Numbered from the stretch's first letter, positions 24,622 through 33,860 are shown. The stretch: 64,000 bases of DNA from Streptomyces zinciresistens K42 (GCF_000225525.1 NZ_AGBF01000001.1:1-64000); one strand, 5' to 3'. Notes: generated from the sequence alone by a model not told the origin. Numbers and translations: made by a program.

Positions 24622-26154
24622 ATGACGCAGGCCGCGGTGAGCGAGCTGGACGAGCGGGTGCCGGGGCGCCGGTGGACTGTGCGTCTGGATGCCGCCGGTC
24701 GGGGCAGTACGGCGGTACGCATCTCGTGCAGCCGCCCCGCCTGCCCCGAGCAGCGTCTGCCGTCCGCGGCCGCCGGCCGTGCGGCGGCGGTCGCCCACCT
24801 CAAGGCGCATCTGCGCGCTGCCCCAGCCCCCAGGCCCGGCGCGTACTGCGCATGCAGAGCCGACGGCTGCCACACCCATCTGCCGGACACCGGCCGGCAT
24901 GCCCGTGCCGAACCCTGGCGATGCGGCGGGCCGGTCGTCCTGGCCGTGATCACCGACCGGGAAGGACGCTGGTGGAAGGCCATGGAGTGCTGCTCGCGGT
25001 GCGCAGCCGCCACACCCGGCGCGAAGACGGCAGCCACCTCCCAAGCCCCCGGACCCCAGACCGGGGACGAACCCCCGACCCCCGTAGCCCCGGGGGCGGG
25101 CACGCCGCAGTTCTCCGACCGCCAGGCCGCAGCCAGGACAGGGGTGCCTGCTCCCCGTTCCGCCCCGGTACGCCGCCGCCCGCCACAAGCGAAGATCGCG
25201 CAGCGTGTCATCCCCCACGATCTGCGGCCGGTCGCCCTGCGGGACGAGCTCGTCGAACTCGGTGACCTCTTCCGCGCCTACCAGCAGCGCACCGAGCCCG
25301 ACCTGAAGCTCCTCGCCGACCTCCACGAGCGCAAGGCACAGGCCTTCACCACCTGGGCCGACGTCAGCGGCATCACGAGCCTGCGGATGGAGGCCCGGCG
25401 CGCCGAGCAGGCCGCCACCGCCGCCCGCTTCCAGCACCAGCAGCGCACCGGCGGCATCGCGGACAGCGACGGGCCGGCCGTATCGCGCCTGTTGACCGCA
25501 CCGACACAGGGGGATCACGCGCGCTCTGTCCTCGCGTACGTGGCCGACCACAGCCCGCTGCCCGGCTCCGAGGCACGGCTGCTCACGCTGATGCTGACTC
25601 TGCGCACTGCGCACAAGGGCACCGGCAACCTCGTCGGCCAGGACCTCAACGCGCTGGGCCTGACCGACCCGGAGGACCTGGTCGAGAAGCTGACCGGCTG
25701 CGGCTGGCTCACCCTGCCCGGCACCGCCGGCGACCTGCTCGCCTCCCGGCCCGAGAACCCCACCCCGATCACCATCCCCTCCCTGGTCCCCCGCGACGGC
25801 GAAGCCGGCCCGTTCACGTTCGGCAAGAAGATGCGGCCCAAGCTCTCCGGCTGGGCCCAGAAGGTCATCTCGGACAAGAAGCTCCGCAAGGCCAAGGCCA
25901 CCGCCGGCACGCGGCTCCTCGCGCTGACGCTGGCCACCCAGACCGACGCCGCGGGACGCCTCGGTCCCGGTGGCCAGGGCATCGCCTTGCACGCTCTCAC
26001 TGCTTGGGTCCCGATCGAATCGGGCGAACTGCAGCACCTGGTCGACCAGCTGACCACAGCAGACTGGCTCGCCGAGACCGCCCTTACCGACACCCAGCTC
26101 ACGGGGCAGCTGACGGAGCGCGTGCTTCCGCTCACCTGTCCGCTCCCGGCTTGA
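24622..26154 (+). CDS. hypothetical protein with N-terminal Cys cluster
   Basis: A 510-residue protein starting at ATG 24622 after GGGAGGAAGAG. The first ~140 residues contain eight or more Cys/His residues (CSRPACPEQ, YCACRADGCHTH, ECCSRCAA), likely zinc sites. A Pro/Ala linker follows. Residues ~190-510 are helical with a winged-helix-like part (SVLAYVADHSPLPGSEARLLTLMLTLRTAHKG). This is compatible with a DNA-binding protein, perhaps a regulator or replication-associated factor, but no family is recognised. It diverges from the UTRA regulator. Confidence 0.65.
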   Translation: MTQAAVSELDERVPGRRWTVRLDAAGRGSTAVRISCSRPACPEQRLPSAAAGRAAAVAHLKAHLRAAPAPRPGAYCACRADGCHTHLPDTGRHARAEPWRCGGPVVLAVITDREGRWWKAMECCSRCAAATPGAKTAATSQAPGPQTGDEPPTPVAPGAGTPQFSDRQAAARTGVPAPRSAPVRRRPPQAKIAQRVIPHDLRPVALRDELVELGDLFRAYQQRTEPDLKLLADLHERKAQAFTTWADVSGITSLRMEARRAEQAATAARFQHQQRTGGIADSDGPAVSRLLTAPTQGDHARSVLAYVADHSPLPGSEARLLTLMLTLRTAHKGTGNLVGQDLNALGLTDPEDLVEKLTGCGWLTLPGTAGDLLASRPENPTPITIPSLVPRDGEAGPFTFGKKMRPKLSGWAQKVISDKKLRKAKATAGTRLLALTLATQTDAAGRLGPGGQGIALHALTAWVPIESGELQHLVDQLTTADWLAETALTDTQLTGQLTERVLPLTCPLPA

Positions 26155-26462
26155 GGCACGGCGCCCGCCCGGGCGAACACCCTTACGGTACGGCCGTCTT
26201 GGCCCGGCCATCTGCGGGATGACGGGCAAGCCGGCCACTGCGAAAGCGTGATCGGGCCGAGCTGGGGATCGGTTCAGTGCCTTGAGGCGGGGGCTTTGTG
26301 GATCGCGCCGGCGCGTGCTCTGGGGCGCCGTGCGGTCGTTTCACGGAAGGCGACCAGTGGCCGTTGGCCGACACACGGATTCACGTGGTGGTGGGCATCC
26401 GGGTTCCGACGTCGCCCCAGGGTCGGTGCAGGTGGGGACAGCTCGAGGTCGGATCTGGTCTG
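26155..26462. other. gap with no gene
   Basis: Convergent stop codons bound this 308-base stretch. I see no supported gene, no family A or B element and no strong hairpin. Confidence 0.6.
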
Positions 26463-27191
26463 TCATCCCGCAAGGTGTTCACCCCTGCCAAGGTCCGGGA
26501 TGTTGACGGTGGTCACCCGGGCCGCGTCGATCAGATCGAGGACCTCTGTGGTGGGGCGTACGTCGCCGAAGGATCGGTAGATCGTGGCGAGCGTGGCGTT
26601 GTGGTCCTGATCTTGGCCGGTCGCGTTGGCGTCGGCGACCATCACCACTCGGTAGCCGCGGGTGAACGCGTCGCGGGCCGAGGACTCGCAGCACACCTGG
26701 GTGACCGTGCCCGTGATCAGCACGGTGTCGATGCCGCGCTCCTGGAGCAGGTCCGGGAGCAGGCAGCGGCCGGGAAAGAAGGCGCTCGGCGCGCTCTTCT
26801 CCACGAAGATGTCGTCCGGGCCCGTGACGAATCCGGGCCACAGCCGGCCGGGCAGCGGTCCGGTGCCGCCGGAGTTGCGGAACATCTCGGCGGCGTCGGG
26901 CCCGTGGAACTCGTCTCCGACCGGGGTGCGTTCGGTACGGGCGGGCACCACCCAGGCGACGGTCCCGCCGGCCGTCCGCAGCCGGTCGGCGAGCTGCTGG
27001 ATGTTGGGGGCGATACCGCGGGCGTAGGGGTTGGCGTCGACGAAGAACGGCACCATGTCGATGACGACCAGTGCGGTGCGGGCGGGCGTGAGGCGCGGGA
27101 AGGCGAAGCGGCGGCCGCGGCGGTCCTGCTGGCGCCGGTACTCGCGCTCCTCGATGTGCCACGCGTGCATGCGGGTCTCGGTGTTCTCCAC
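26463..27191 (-). CDS. isochorismatase-like cysteine hydrolase
   Basis: A 242-residue protein, GTG 27191 after GAGAGGGA. The catalytic Asp is in TALVVIDMVPFF, a conserved Lys in FVEKSAPSAFF, and the nucleophile Cys in LITGTVTQVCCESSARDAFTRGYRVVMVADA, the standard order. The cis-peptide/Cys segment has a second Cys next to the usual one (VCCES). Substrates of this family include isochorismate, nicotinamide and N-carbamoyl amides; none can be assigned here. It is separated by 13 bases from the Mrr-type gene and probably co-transcribed with it. Confidence 0.85.
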   Translation of the reverse strand: MENTETRMHAWHIEEREYRRQQDRRGRRFAFPRLTPARTALVVIDMVPFFVDANPYARGIAPNIQQLADRLRTAGGTVAWVVPARTERTPVGDEFHGPDAAEMFRNSGGTGPLPGRLWPGFVTGPDDIFVEKSAPSAFFPGRCLLPDLLQERGIDTVLITGTVTQVCCESSARDAFTRGYRVVMVADANATGQDQDHNATLATIYRSFGDVRPTTEVLDLIDAARVTTVNIPDLGRGEHLAG

Positions 27192-27204
27192 AGCGGGGTC
27201 CCTC

Positions 27205-27783
27205 TCAGTCGTGGTCGGGGCTGAGCTTGCGGTGGCTTCCGGACCGGCCGATATCGAGTTCCACCAGGGAGCTGAGGGTGGTGCCGCTGTTCCAGAAGCC
27301 GAGCAAGTCGACGTCGACGAGGCACAGGCCGTGCCGCGCGGCGAAGTCCCGGGCCGGCCGGGTGAAGACGCAGGACGCCACGAACACCGGTACATCCGCG
27401 CCGTGCTCGGCACGCGCGGTGCCGTTGAACGTCTGGATGTCACGGCTTCCCACCGAGCGGTGCTTGGCGTACCTCTTGCACTGCACCACGATCTTCCTGC
27501 CATCGGGGAGGTAGCCGATCACGTCGGCGCCGAGATCGCCCGCGCCGCCCACCCGCTGCACCTGGGTGCAGCCGTCACGGCGGCACAGACCGGCCACGTA
27601 CTCCTCGAAGGCGCGGTCGTCCATCGCCCACACCGCCGCCAAGGAGCGCCGGGCTTGGAGCTGAGCGTCCTCGGCGAGCCGCTGCTTCTCGGCCCGTGCC
27701 TCGCGCCGCCCGGCGCGCACGAGCCCCGTGACGACGACTGCGAGTACGACTGCGGCTAACGCCGCCAACAGCACCGTGCCCAT
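27205..27783 (-). CDS. membrane-anchored Mrr-type endonuclease-fold protein
   Basis: A 192-residue protein, ATG 27783 after GGGGAGGGA. The N-terminal membrane helix (LLAALAAVVLAVVVTGLV) is followed by a basic coiled stretch. A restriction-endonuclease fold lies at ~residues 60-165: FEEYVAGLCRRDGCTQV, then GDLGADVIGYLPDGRKIVVQCKRY, whose D...QxK pattern is the catalytic centre. Such anchored Mrr_cat proteins may cleave foreign or modified DNA at the membrane. The downstream gene is a hydrolase, so this is not a standard restriction-modification pair. Confidence 0.85.
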   Translation of the reverse strand: MGTVLLAALAAVVLAVVVTGLVRAGRREARAEKQRLAEDAQLQARRSLAAVWAMDDRAFEEYVAGLCRRDGCTQVQRVGGAGDLGADVIGYLPDGRKIVVQCKRYAKHRSVGSRDIQTFNGTARAEHGADVPVFVASCVFTRPARDFAARHGLCLVDVDLLGFWNSGTTLSSLVELDIGRSGSHRKLSPDHD

Positions 27784-27918
27784 CCTGTGCTCCCTCCCCT
27801 GATGGCTACGCCGCCTTCTCTCTCCCCAGTCCGGACCCTGCCTATCCGCCGGACGCGGGAGGGCCCTTGGGTCGGCGGACAGCTGTGGGAGCGGACCGGA
27901 GAATGCCCCTGGACATCC

Positions 27919-28287
27919 TTATGCGGCCGCGGGCACCGAGGGGAGACCGGCAGTCTCGATGGCTGGCAGCAGATGCCGCAGGTGCTCGATGCCTCGGGGC
28001 GTGAGGGGGACGGTTGTCTCGCCGGCCTCCTGTTCGAAGTACGGATGCCGACCGACCGCGCGGGTGTGAGTGATCGTGATCCGCTCTTCTTCCACGCTGA
28101 TCACGGCGGGGTACACCGTCTCGTCCAAGTCATCTCGGACGAGGAACCAGCTCGTATCGGTAGCGGCCCAGTCCGAGAGCGTCGACACCATGATGTCGTG
28201 TATCCAGGCAGGCCTGGCAGCAAGGAGAACGTTCAGGGCGACGTGAGCAGCGGGGAGCACCCGTGCCCGTGGTGCCGGAGTGGTCAT
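27919..28287 (-). CDS. hypothetical protein
   Basis: A 122-residue protein starting at ATG 28287; the frame begins 45 bases earlier. It has regular alternating strands (VISVEEERITITHTRAVGRHPYF) and a conserved-looking PLTPRGIEHLRHLL helix. Family not recognised. It lies upstream of the Mrr gene on the same strand with a 135-base gap. Confidence 0.6.
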   Translation of the reverse strand: MTTPAPRARVLPAAHVALNVLLAARPAWIHDIMVSTLSDWAATDTSWFLVRDDLDETVYPAVISVEEERITITHTRAVGRHPYFEQEAGETTVPLTPRGIEHLRHLLPAIETAGLPSVPAAA

Positions 28288-28450
28288 GGTGCGAGTGTGG
28301 CCGGTCTCCGAGACGGGTTCAGGGCGCCACACCGTTCATAACGGTCCCAGGCCCTGCGAGCGGGGTGCTTCGTCGGCTCGGGATTCCCGGCTGCTGCTCC
28401 GGAAAGGTCGGATCGTGCCGTCCGCGTAGCGCGGCGGGCAGCTTCGTCGT

Positions 28451-28903
28451 TCAAGGGCGTCTGCGATGGCTTCGTTTGCGGGTGAGCAGTCCGAGCAGGC
28501 GTCGCTTCCCGCGTGGCTGCGTCGGCAGAGGGGTCATGTGATGACCGGATGCGGTGATGATGTCCAGAGCGGTCAGCAGGCGCTCGCGTGCCGGTTCGGG
28601 GTCCAGTTCCCCTTCGCCGGCCAAGAGCCACACGTCTCGTTTGTGGGGGTGTGGCTGTATGCCGCCAGAGGCAAAGAGGGCGATCAGCGTGGTCGCCAGC
28701 ATCCCGTCGGTCAGACCGGTGCGCTCACTGAGCCAGGCGTGTGGGGGCGCCGTGATCTCGTTGGCCGCGAGCCCTTTGGGGGTGGGCATCTCGTCGATCC
28801 ACGTTCGCACGGCGTCCATCACCGTGGCGGTGTTGGCGTAGGCCGCCATGAACTGTTCGAACTGCTCTTGGCGGTGGGGCGGGACTCCGTCGTACATCGA
28901 CAT
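28451..28903 (-). CDS. hypothetical protein
   Basis: A 150-residue protein; the start region is ATGTCGATG. It is mostly helical with a possible winged-helix core (APPHAWLSERTGLTDGMLATTLIALFASGGI). The C-terminus is basic (KRRLLGLLTRKRSHRRR). It could bind nucleic acid, but no family can be named. Confidence 0.6.
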   Translation of the reverse strand: MSMYDGVPPHRQEQFEQFMAAYANTATVMDAVRTWIDEMPTPKGLAANEITAPPHAWLSERTGLTDGMLATTLIALFASGGIQPHPHKRDVWLLAGEGELDPEPARERLLTALDIITASGHHMTPLPTQPRGKRRLLGLLTRKRSHRRRP

Positions 28904-29102
28904 GCCGTCAGCCTAATCCGGGGTGTAGGCGGCTCGGTCCGGTCTTCGCAAGGGGCTGGGTGAGCGGTCGACAACGGGCAGCGGAACGCCTTCGGCCCTC
29001 ATGGTCCTGGAGACCCGCTCTGAGACTGGCGCCGCTGTCCACCGGTGGGATCCGTGGCAGTGTCGTGGGCGTCGGGCAACGCCTGCTGTCAGCCTGGCCC
29101 GA

Positions 29103-29274
29103 GAGGCCTTCACCTAGAGCGGCGAGACCCGGCGCCTTCGCCACGGCCACGGACCCCACCACCGTCCGCACCTCGCGGTGATGACGCGGGCGCCGGGCTG
29201 ATGCCTTCGTTTCCCCTGGTCTTCGAGACCTCTGTCAAGAGCGGCACAGCCCGGCGCCTCCGTGATCACCGTGA
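29103..29274. repeat. imperfect ~50-bp direct repeat upstream of the IS110 gene
   Basis: The block at 29103-29152 resembles the block at 29225-29274, 122 bases apart, with the shared core AGAGCGGC...CCCGGCGCCT and about two thirds identity by eye. It may be part of the IS noncoding end, a relic of an earlier insertion, or unrelated noncoding DNA. Confidence 0.5.
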
Positions 29275-30770
29275 AACTCCCGGCGGCCGGCCGAACGTTG
29301 ATCGTCACGGCACGAGCCCGCCCCAGGGTCGACCTCTTGTTTCACCCGCGAGCCCGCGAGCTCTGCAGACAGACCGAGCCCCTGGGGTGCGCTGGTGTCG
29401 CGAACGGCTACTGAGATGGCGGACCTGTGAGTCCTGGGATTAGGACGCTGCGCGACCCGCATGTGCTCGTGACCTGCATAAATGAACGGATCTGGGAGGA
29501 TGGCTTGACCGTGTTCTGCGGCATCGACTGGGCGGAGCGCCACCACGACGTCGCCGTCGTCGACGACACCGGCACCCTGCTCGCCAAGGCTCGCATCAGC
29601 GATGACGCGGCCGGCTACAGCAAGCTCCTGGACCTGTTGGCCGAACACGGTGACAGCCCGGAGACCCCCATACCCGTGGCCATCGAAACCAGCCGTGGGC
29701 TGCTCGTGGCCGTCCTGCGCACCAGTGATCGCAAGGTCTTCGCGATCAACCCGCTCGCCGCCTCCCGCTACCGCGACCGGCACGGCGTCAGCCGCAAGAA
29801 GTCCGACCCCGGCGATGCCCTGGTCCTGGCGAACATCCTGCGCACCGACATGCACGCCCACCGGCCGCTGCCCGCCGACAGCGAACTCGCCCAGGCCATC
29901 ACCGTGCTGGCCCGAGCCCAGCAGGACGCCGTCTGGAGCCGCCAGCAGGTAGCCAACCAGGTCCGCTCGCTGCTGCGCGAGTACTACCCCGCCGCCCTGC
30001 ACGCCTTCCAGGGCAAGGAGGGCGGCCTGACCAGGGCAGATGCCCGGGTGGTCCTTGCCCTCGCCCCGACCCCGGCGAAGGCCGCGAAACTCACCCTTGC
30101 CCAGCTGCGCGCCGCTCTCAAGCGCAGCGGCCGCACCCGCGGCTTCGACACCGAGACCGCGCGCCTGCGAGAGATCTTCCGCTCTGAGTACGCCCGGCAT
30201 CGCCCGGCCGTCGAGGACGCGTTCGGCCAGCAGCTGCTGGCGCTGCTCAAGCAGCTGGATGCCGCCTGCCAGGCCGCGGACGACCTCACCACGGCCGCCG
30301 AAGCCGCGTTCAAGGAGCACGCCGACAGCGAGATCCTGCTCAGCTTCCCCGGCCTCGGCCCCCTGCTCGGAGCCCGGCTGCTCGCCGAGATCGGCGACGA
30401 CCGGACACGGTTCGCCGACGCCAGAGCCCTGAAGTCGTACGCCGGCTCGGCCCCGATCACCCGGGCCTCAGGCAAGAAGCATTTCGTCGGCCGCCGCTTC
30501 GTCAAGAACAACCGGCTCATGCACGCCGGCTTTCTCTGGGCCTTCTCATCCCTTACCGCCTCACCAGGTGCGAACGCCCACTACCGGCGCCGACGCGAAC
30601 ACGGAGACTGGCACAACGCCGCCCAGCGCCACCTGCTCAACCGCTTCCTCGGACAGCTCCACCACTGCCTCCAGACCCGGCAGCCGTTCGACGAACAGCG
30701 CGCCTTCGCGCCACTCCTTCCAGCTCAACTGGAGGGCGTGACAGGGGCCCGCAAGCCGAGCCACTGATCA
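29220..30770 (+). mobile_element. IS110-family insertion sequence, ends approximate
   Basis: The element is defined by the transposase gene. IS110 elements lack terminal inverted repeats, so neither end is visible directly. The region 28904-29504 before the transposase has no gene and would include the left noncoding end that encodes the bridge RNA in studied relatives. The right end lies within a few bases of the transposase stop, where the antisense acetyltransferase gene begins to look conserved. Confidence 0.4.
29505..30767 (+). CDS. IS110-family transposase
   Basis: A 420-residue protein from TTG 29505 after GGGAGGA; GTG 29511 is an alternative. The N-terminal RuvC-like DEDD domain starts FCGIDWAERHHDVAVVD, followed by VAIETSRGLLVAVL and KKSDPGDALVLANIL. 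After a coiled linker, the C-terminal domain contains LLSFPGLGPLLGARLLAEIGD and GSAPITRASGKK, with the conserved Ser. All catalytic residues appear intact, so it could be active. Family members recombine DNA guided by a bridge RNA from their own noncoding end. Confidence 0.95.
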   Translation: MTVFCGIDWAERHHDVAVVDDTGTLLAKARISDDAAGYSKLLDLLAEHGDSPETPIPVAIETSRGLLVAVLRTSDRKVFAINPLAASRYRDRHGVSRKKSDPGDALVLANILRTDMHAHRPLPADSELAQAITVLARAQQDAVWSRQQVANQVRSLLREYYPAALHAFQGKEGGLTRADARVVLALAPTPAKAAKLTLAQLRAALKRSGRTRGFDTETARLREIFRSEYARHRPAVEDAFGQQLLALLKQLDAACQAADDLTTAAEAAFKEHADSEILLSFPGLGPLLGARLLAEIGDDRTRFADARALKSYAGSAPITRASGKKHFVGRRFVKNNRLMHAGFLWAFSSLTASPGANAHYRRRREHGDWHNAAQRHLLNRFLGQLHHCLQTRQPFDEQRAFAPLLPAQLEGVTGARKPSH

Positions 30771-31264
30771 GCGTCCCAGGCCCGGAACCGTTGCGCTTCG
30801 GTGAACCCCAGCTTCGCCGCGAGGCGCATCGAACGGACGTTGGCGGTCTGAGTGGCGAGCACCACTGGCTCACCCGGAAGGACGTCTTCGAGCCAGCCGA
30901 GAGCCGCCGCGCACGCTTCGGCCGCATACCCGAATCCCCACGCCTGCGGCAGGAACAGGTAGCCGAGATCGACTTTCCCCACGGCAGAGGGGCAAGCGTG
31001 CTCCGTTACTCGTCTGAGCAGGATCTGGCCGATCATCACCCCGTCGAGATCGACGACGAAACTCCCGGACCGCCGCCCGGGCACCTCGGGCATCTCGCCC
31101 TCAAGCTCGTCACGCGGCCGGGGGCCGCCGAGGTAGGTGTGCACCTCCGGCGAGGCGTGCAGCTCGATGAACGCCGCACGGTCCCTGACCTCGGGCTCAC
31201 GCAGCACGAGCCTCTCGGTCTTGATGGGTGCAGGCGGCCATGCAACGGGTCCGAGATCATTCAT
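30725..31264 (-). CDS. GNAT acetyltransferase (RimJ/RimL type), 3' end overlapping the IS
   Basis: A 179-residue protein from ATG 31264; a start at 31300 is possible. RTERLVLREP-type opening (IKTERLVLREPEVRDRAAFIEL), acetyl-CoA loop LGYLFLPQAWGFGYAAEACAAAL and ATQTANVRSMRLAAKLGF are present. Its last ~14 codons lie antisense within the transposase gene, which suggests the IS inserted at the 3' end and supplied the present stop. The catalytic part is complete, so it is probably still functional. Confidence 0.82.
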   Translation of the reverse strand: MNDLGPVAWPPAPIKTERLVLREPEVRDRAAFIELHASPEVHTYLGGPRPRDELEGEMPEVPGRRSGSFVVDLDGVMIGQILLRRVTEHACPSAVGKVDLGYLFLPQAWGFGYAAEACAAALGWLEDVLPGEPVVLATQTANVRSMRLAAKLGFTEAQRFRAWDADQWLGLRAPVTPSS

Positions 31265-31323
31265 GTCGGCCAGCCAATCAGCGGCCTCGGTAGCGATCAA
31301 GACCCGTGGTCCCTCTTGACTTC

Positions 31324-31794
31324 TTATCCCCCTGAGATGTCTAGGTGGGTGCAGTGGTGTGAGAAACGTCCGCCTCCTCGGGCTCGCAGTCGCGGCCCCG
31401 GGGGGCGGTTTCCTTCAAGCTGGCCCAGCGGACGGTCCTGGTCGGACCGCGCGGTGATGATCGCCGCCACGTCACTGTCGTCGGCGAACGTGGGGCCCTG
31501 CCATGCCGGTGGTGCGTCGATGGGTTCGAGGCGGACCTCGGTACCGAATCTGTTGGACGCGTCGTACAGGCTCTGCAGGATCTGCAGTGCGCGGGCGTCG
31601 AGTTGGCCGATGAAGGCTGTCCACAGGGCGGTGGCTGGATCGAATGCGGCTACCGCGCTTAGGAGTTGGCGCTGCTGCTCGAAGGCCTGGTCATCGATCG
31701 GGGCGGATCGGGCGGAGATGCGCAGTATCCAGCCTGCGCGAGGACCTTGAGGTGCGGCTGTCATGGAGGTGACCGTAACCGCTGGCGCTGACAT
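31324..31794 (-). CDS. hypothetical protein
   Basis: A 156-residue protein with the start near ATG 31794. The first ~110 residues have regular strands and helices (AGWILRISARSAPIDDQAFEQQRQLLSAVAAFDPATALWTAFIGQLDARALQILQSL, in pieces); the tail is basic and Gly-rich. It may be a bespoke partner of the 645-aa gene upstream, separated by a strong hairpin. Function unknown. Confidence 0.55.
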   Translation of the reverse strand: MSAPAVTVTSMTAAPQGPRAGWILRISARSAPIDDQAFEQQRQLLSAVAAFDPATALWTAFIGQLDARALQILQSLYDASNRFGTEVRLEPIDAPPAWQGPTFADDSDVAAIITARSDQDRPLGQLEGNRPPGPRLRARGGGRFSHHCTHLDISGG

Positions 31795-31810
31795 CGACTC
31801 GCGTCCGCCG

Positions 31811-31845
31811 CCGTGCCGGGGCCCCTCCTGGGCGCCCCGGCACGG
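31811..31845. terminator. 12-bp hairpin
   Basis: CCGTGCCGGGGC / GCCCCGGCACGG with an 11-nt loop, just after the stop of the 645-aa minus-strand gene. Confidence 0.8.
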
Positions 31846-31851
31846 TGCGGG

Positions 31852-33789
31852 TCAGGCGTCGTCTCCGAAGACGTCGTCGACCCAGGACTCGACCTCGTGC
31901 ACCTCCAGTGGGAGGGTCGCCACGATGCTCAGGAACTCGTCGCTGCCGCCGTGTCGCCACCGCGGATCGAGGTCCCTCAGCGCGGCGAGATCTGCTGTCC
32001 GAAGGGCCTGGGCCCCGGCGCGGTGGCGTTCGGCCACGTCGTGCTCGCCCGGCATCTCGTCGGCTGCGGCCAGGTAGCACTCGACGAAGGGGTCGAAGGC
32101 TGCGCGGTGTGCCGCCAGATGCCGGCGGTAGGCGGCACTGCCGACGCCGGCGTGGTTGGCCTCTTCGTCGACGAGGGTGCAGGGCTGGCCGTACCAAGTA
32201 CTGATGTGTCCGGTGAAGCTGTTGGGGAAGTCCCCGTCGTCTTCGAGGCTGCGGTGTCCGTCGGGAAGGCCGGCGGTGGAGTGGACGCGGTAGCTGAAGT
32301 AGGTCAGTGCCTGGACGAGCCCGCGGAAGTCCAGCACGTCGTGCGCGTGGGCGGCGAGGATCAGGTCCGTGATTGTCGGAACGCTGTCGGTGGCGATGGC
32401 ATCCGGCTTCGAGAGGCGCCACGTGTCGTGTTCGCGCCGGAGTTCAGCCGCACCGACGTCTTCGATGGCTTCGTGCACAGCGATCATGTGCGATGCGGCC
32501 TCTTGCGCCGCCCTCTGGAGCGTGCGGCGGGGGGCGGGGTGTTCTTGAGCATCGGCAAGGGGCGGGCTGGTCGCTGCGGCCAGCGCCCAGTTCAGCAGTT
32601 CGATCAGCGTGTCCACGCCCCACCACAGGGGGACTTGGTACTTCTCCAGGCCCCGGAGGTCGTCCAGTTCCTTCTGGGACAACTGGGCACGCAGCGCCAG
32701 AGTCCCGAGTTCGAGGAGGTCGATACCGGGAGCGTCGAGCAGCCGCTCCGTTCCGGGTGGCACCAGGCGGTCCTCGTGGGTGGAGTATTCGCCGCGGGCC
32801 GTTGAGCGACGGCAGGTGCCGATCCAGCCCCCGGCGTCCCAGATCGAGGTATGGGCCGGATCGTCGAGGACGGCCTGCGCGATCTTCAGCGCGTGTGTGG
32901 CCGCGCGCCGGGTGACCGCGGTGGCCTCCAAGTCCATGAGATGGCACAGGGATTCTGCCGGGTCGGTGGCGGTCGGCTGGGGCTTGAAGGCATTCACGGC
33001 GTCGAGTACGGCTGCTCCCGCGTCCGCCCTGCGCGGTGCGCGGCGGGCCGGCCACAGCTGCAAGGGCATGGAGAGGGCCTGCCACAGGGGGATGACGCTC
33101 AGGCTCTGCCGTCCTGCCGAGGCGTCGAGAAGGTGGGTCTGGCCGGCGTGCTCGGTGAGCATCAGGTGCACGCTGGAGTGCCGGTGGGCCACGTCCCAGA
33201 GCAGGCCGATGCGCCGCAGCGTGGCAGAGAGCAGCGTCGCCAGCTCGTGCTTGGGGGTGGTGTGATCGTGGCTGGCGGGTGGGGCCGGGCGCTGCGCTGC
33301 GCTGTCGGCCGCGTCGTGCCAGGCCGAGGGCGTGGCGGGGGCGAGGTTGATGCGCGCGCCGTTGATGGCGAGCGTGACGCCGGCGGTCGCCGTGCCGGTG
33401 TTCTGGGCGGCTGCTTCCGCGCGGATGTCGATTCCTGCGGCTGTGAGGGCACGGGCCCAGCGTTCGAGTTCACCGTCGGCGATGTGGATGGTGAGCTCGT
33501 CCGTGCGGGGCGTGATGCTGGTGATCCCGTACGGGCCGTCGGTCAGCTCGGGCCGGTGCATGCCGTACTCGCGGATGAGCGCGGTCAGGATGCGGGCCTC
33601 GGCGTGAGTCTGGGGCGTGGTGGGTTCGGGGATGAGCGGGCCGGTGTCGGAGATTTCCTGTCGGGCCGTGTCGTAGGGCTCGCGGGTGACCCACTGCCGC
33701 CATGTCGCAAGGGTGGAGGGTCCCGGGGGCCAGTCCGGGAAGTCGAACGGGTCGTCGCGTCGGGGCGGAGCCGTGAAGTCGTCGGGCAC
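31852..33789 (-). CDS. large hypothetical protein under a family B element
   Basis: A 645-residue protein from GTG 33789 after GAAGGAG. It is soluble and mostly helical, with a Leu-rich middle (LLELGTLALRAQLSQKELDDL) and a Trp/acidic C-terminus (EVESWVDDVFGDDA). Two blocks look enzyme-like (HDTWRLSKPDAIATDSVPTI and HISTWYGQPCTLVDEEANHAG), but I recognise no catalytic set. It is the longest unknown in the window. Family B copy 2 lies 38 bases upstream of its start, and the divergent neighbour is promoter A7. Confidence 0.7.
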   Translation of the reverse strand: MPDDFTAPPRRDDPFDFPDWPPGPSTLATWRQWVTREPYDTARQEISDTGPLIPEPTTPQTHAEARILTALIREYGMHRPELTDGPYGITSITPRTDELTIHIADGELERWARALTAAGIDIRAEAAAQNTGTATAGVTLAINGARINLAPATPSAWHDAADSAAQRPAPPASHDHTTPKHELATLLSATLRRIGLLWDVAHRHSSVHLMLTEHAGQTHLLDASAGRQSLSVIPLWQALSMPLQLWPARRAPRRADAGAAVLDAVNAFKPQPTATDPAESLCHLMDLEATAVTRRAATHALKIAQAVLDDPAHTSIWDAGGWIGTCRRSTARGEYSTHEDRLVPPGTERLLDAPGIDLLELGTLALRAQLSQKELDDLRGLEKYQVPLWWGVDTLIELLNWALAAATSPPLADAQEHPAPRRTLQRAAQEAASHMIAVHEAIEDVGAAELRREHDTWRLSKPDAIATDSVPTITDLILAAHAHDVLDFRGLVQALTYFSYRVHSTAGLPDGHRSLEDDGDFPNSFTGHISTWYGQPCTLVDEEANHAGVGSAAYRRHLAAHRAAFDPFVECYLAAADEMPGEHDVAERHRAGAQALRTADLAALRDLDPRWRHGGSDEFLSIVATLPLEVHEVESWVDDVFGDDA

Positions 33790-33826
33790 CGAGTCTCCTT
33801 CGTCCGGGGAGGGAGCGGATGTCGCC

Positions 33827-33860
33827 CATAGAGGTGTGAAGGGCGGTGTCCGTGTGACAC
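33827..33860 (-). promoter_or_regulatory. family B element, copy 2
   Basis: 34 bp with ATAGAGG-x-GTG and CGTGTGACA at the same spacing as copies 1 and 3. It lies 38 bases upstream of the 645-aa gene. Confidence 0.75.
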
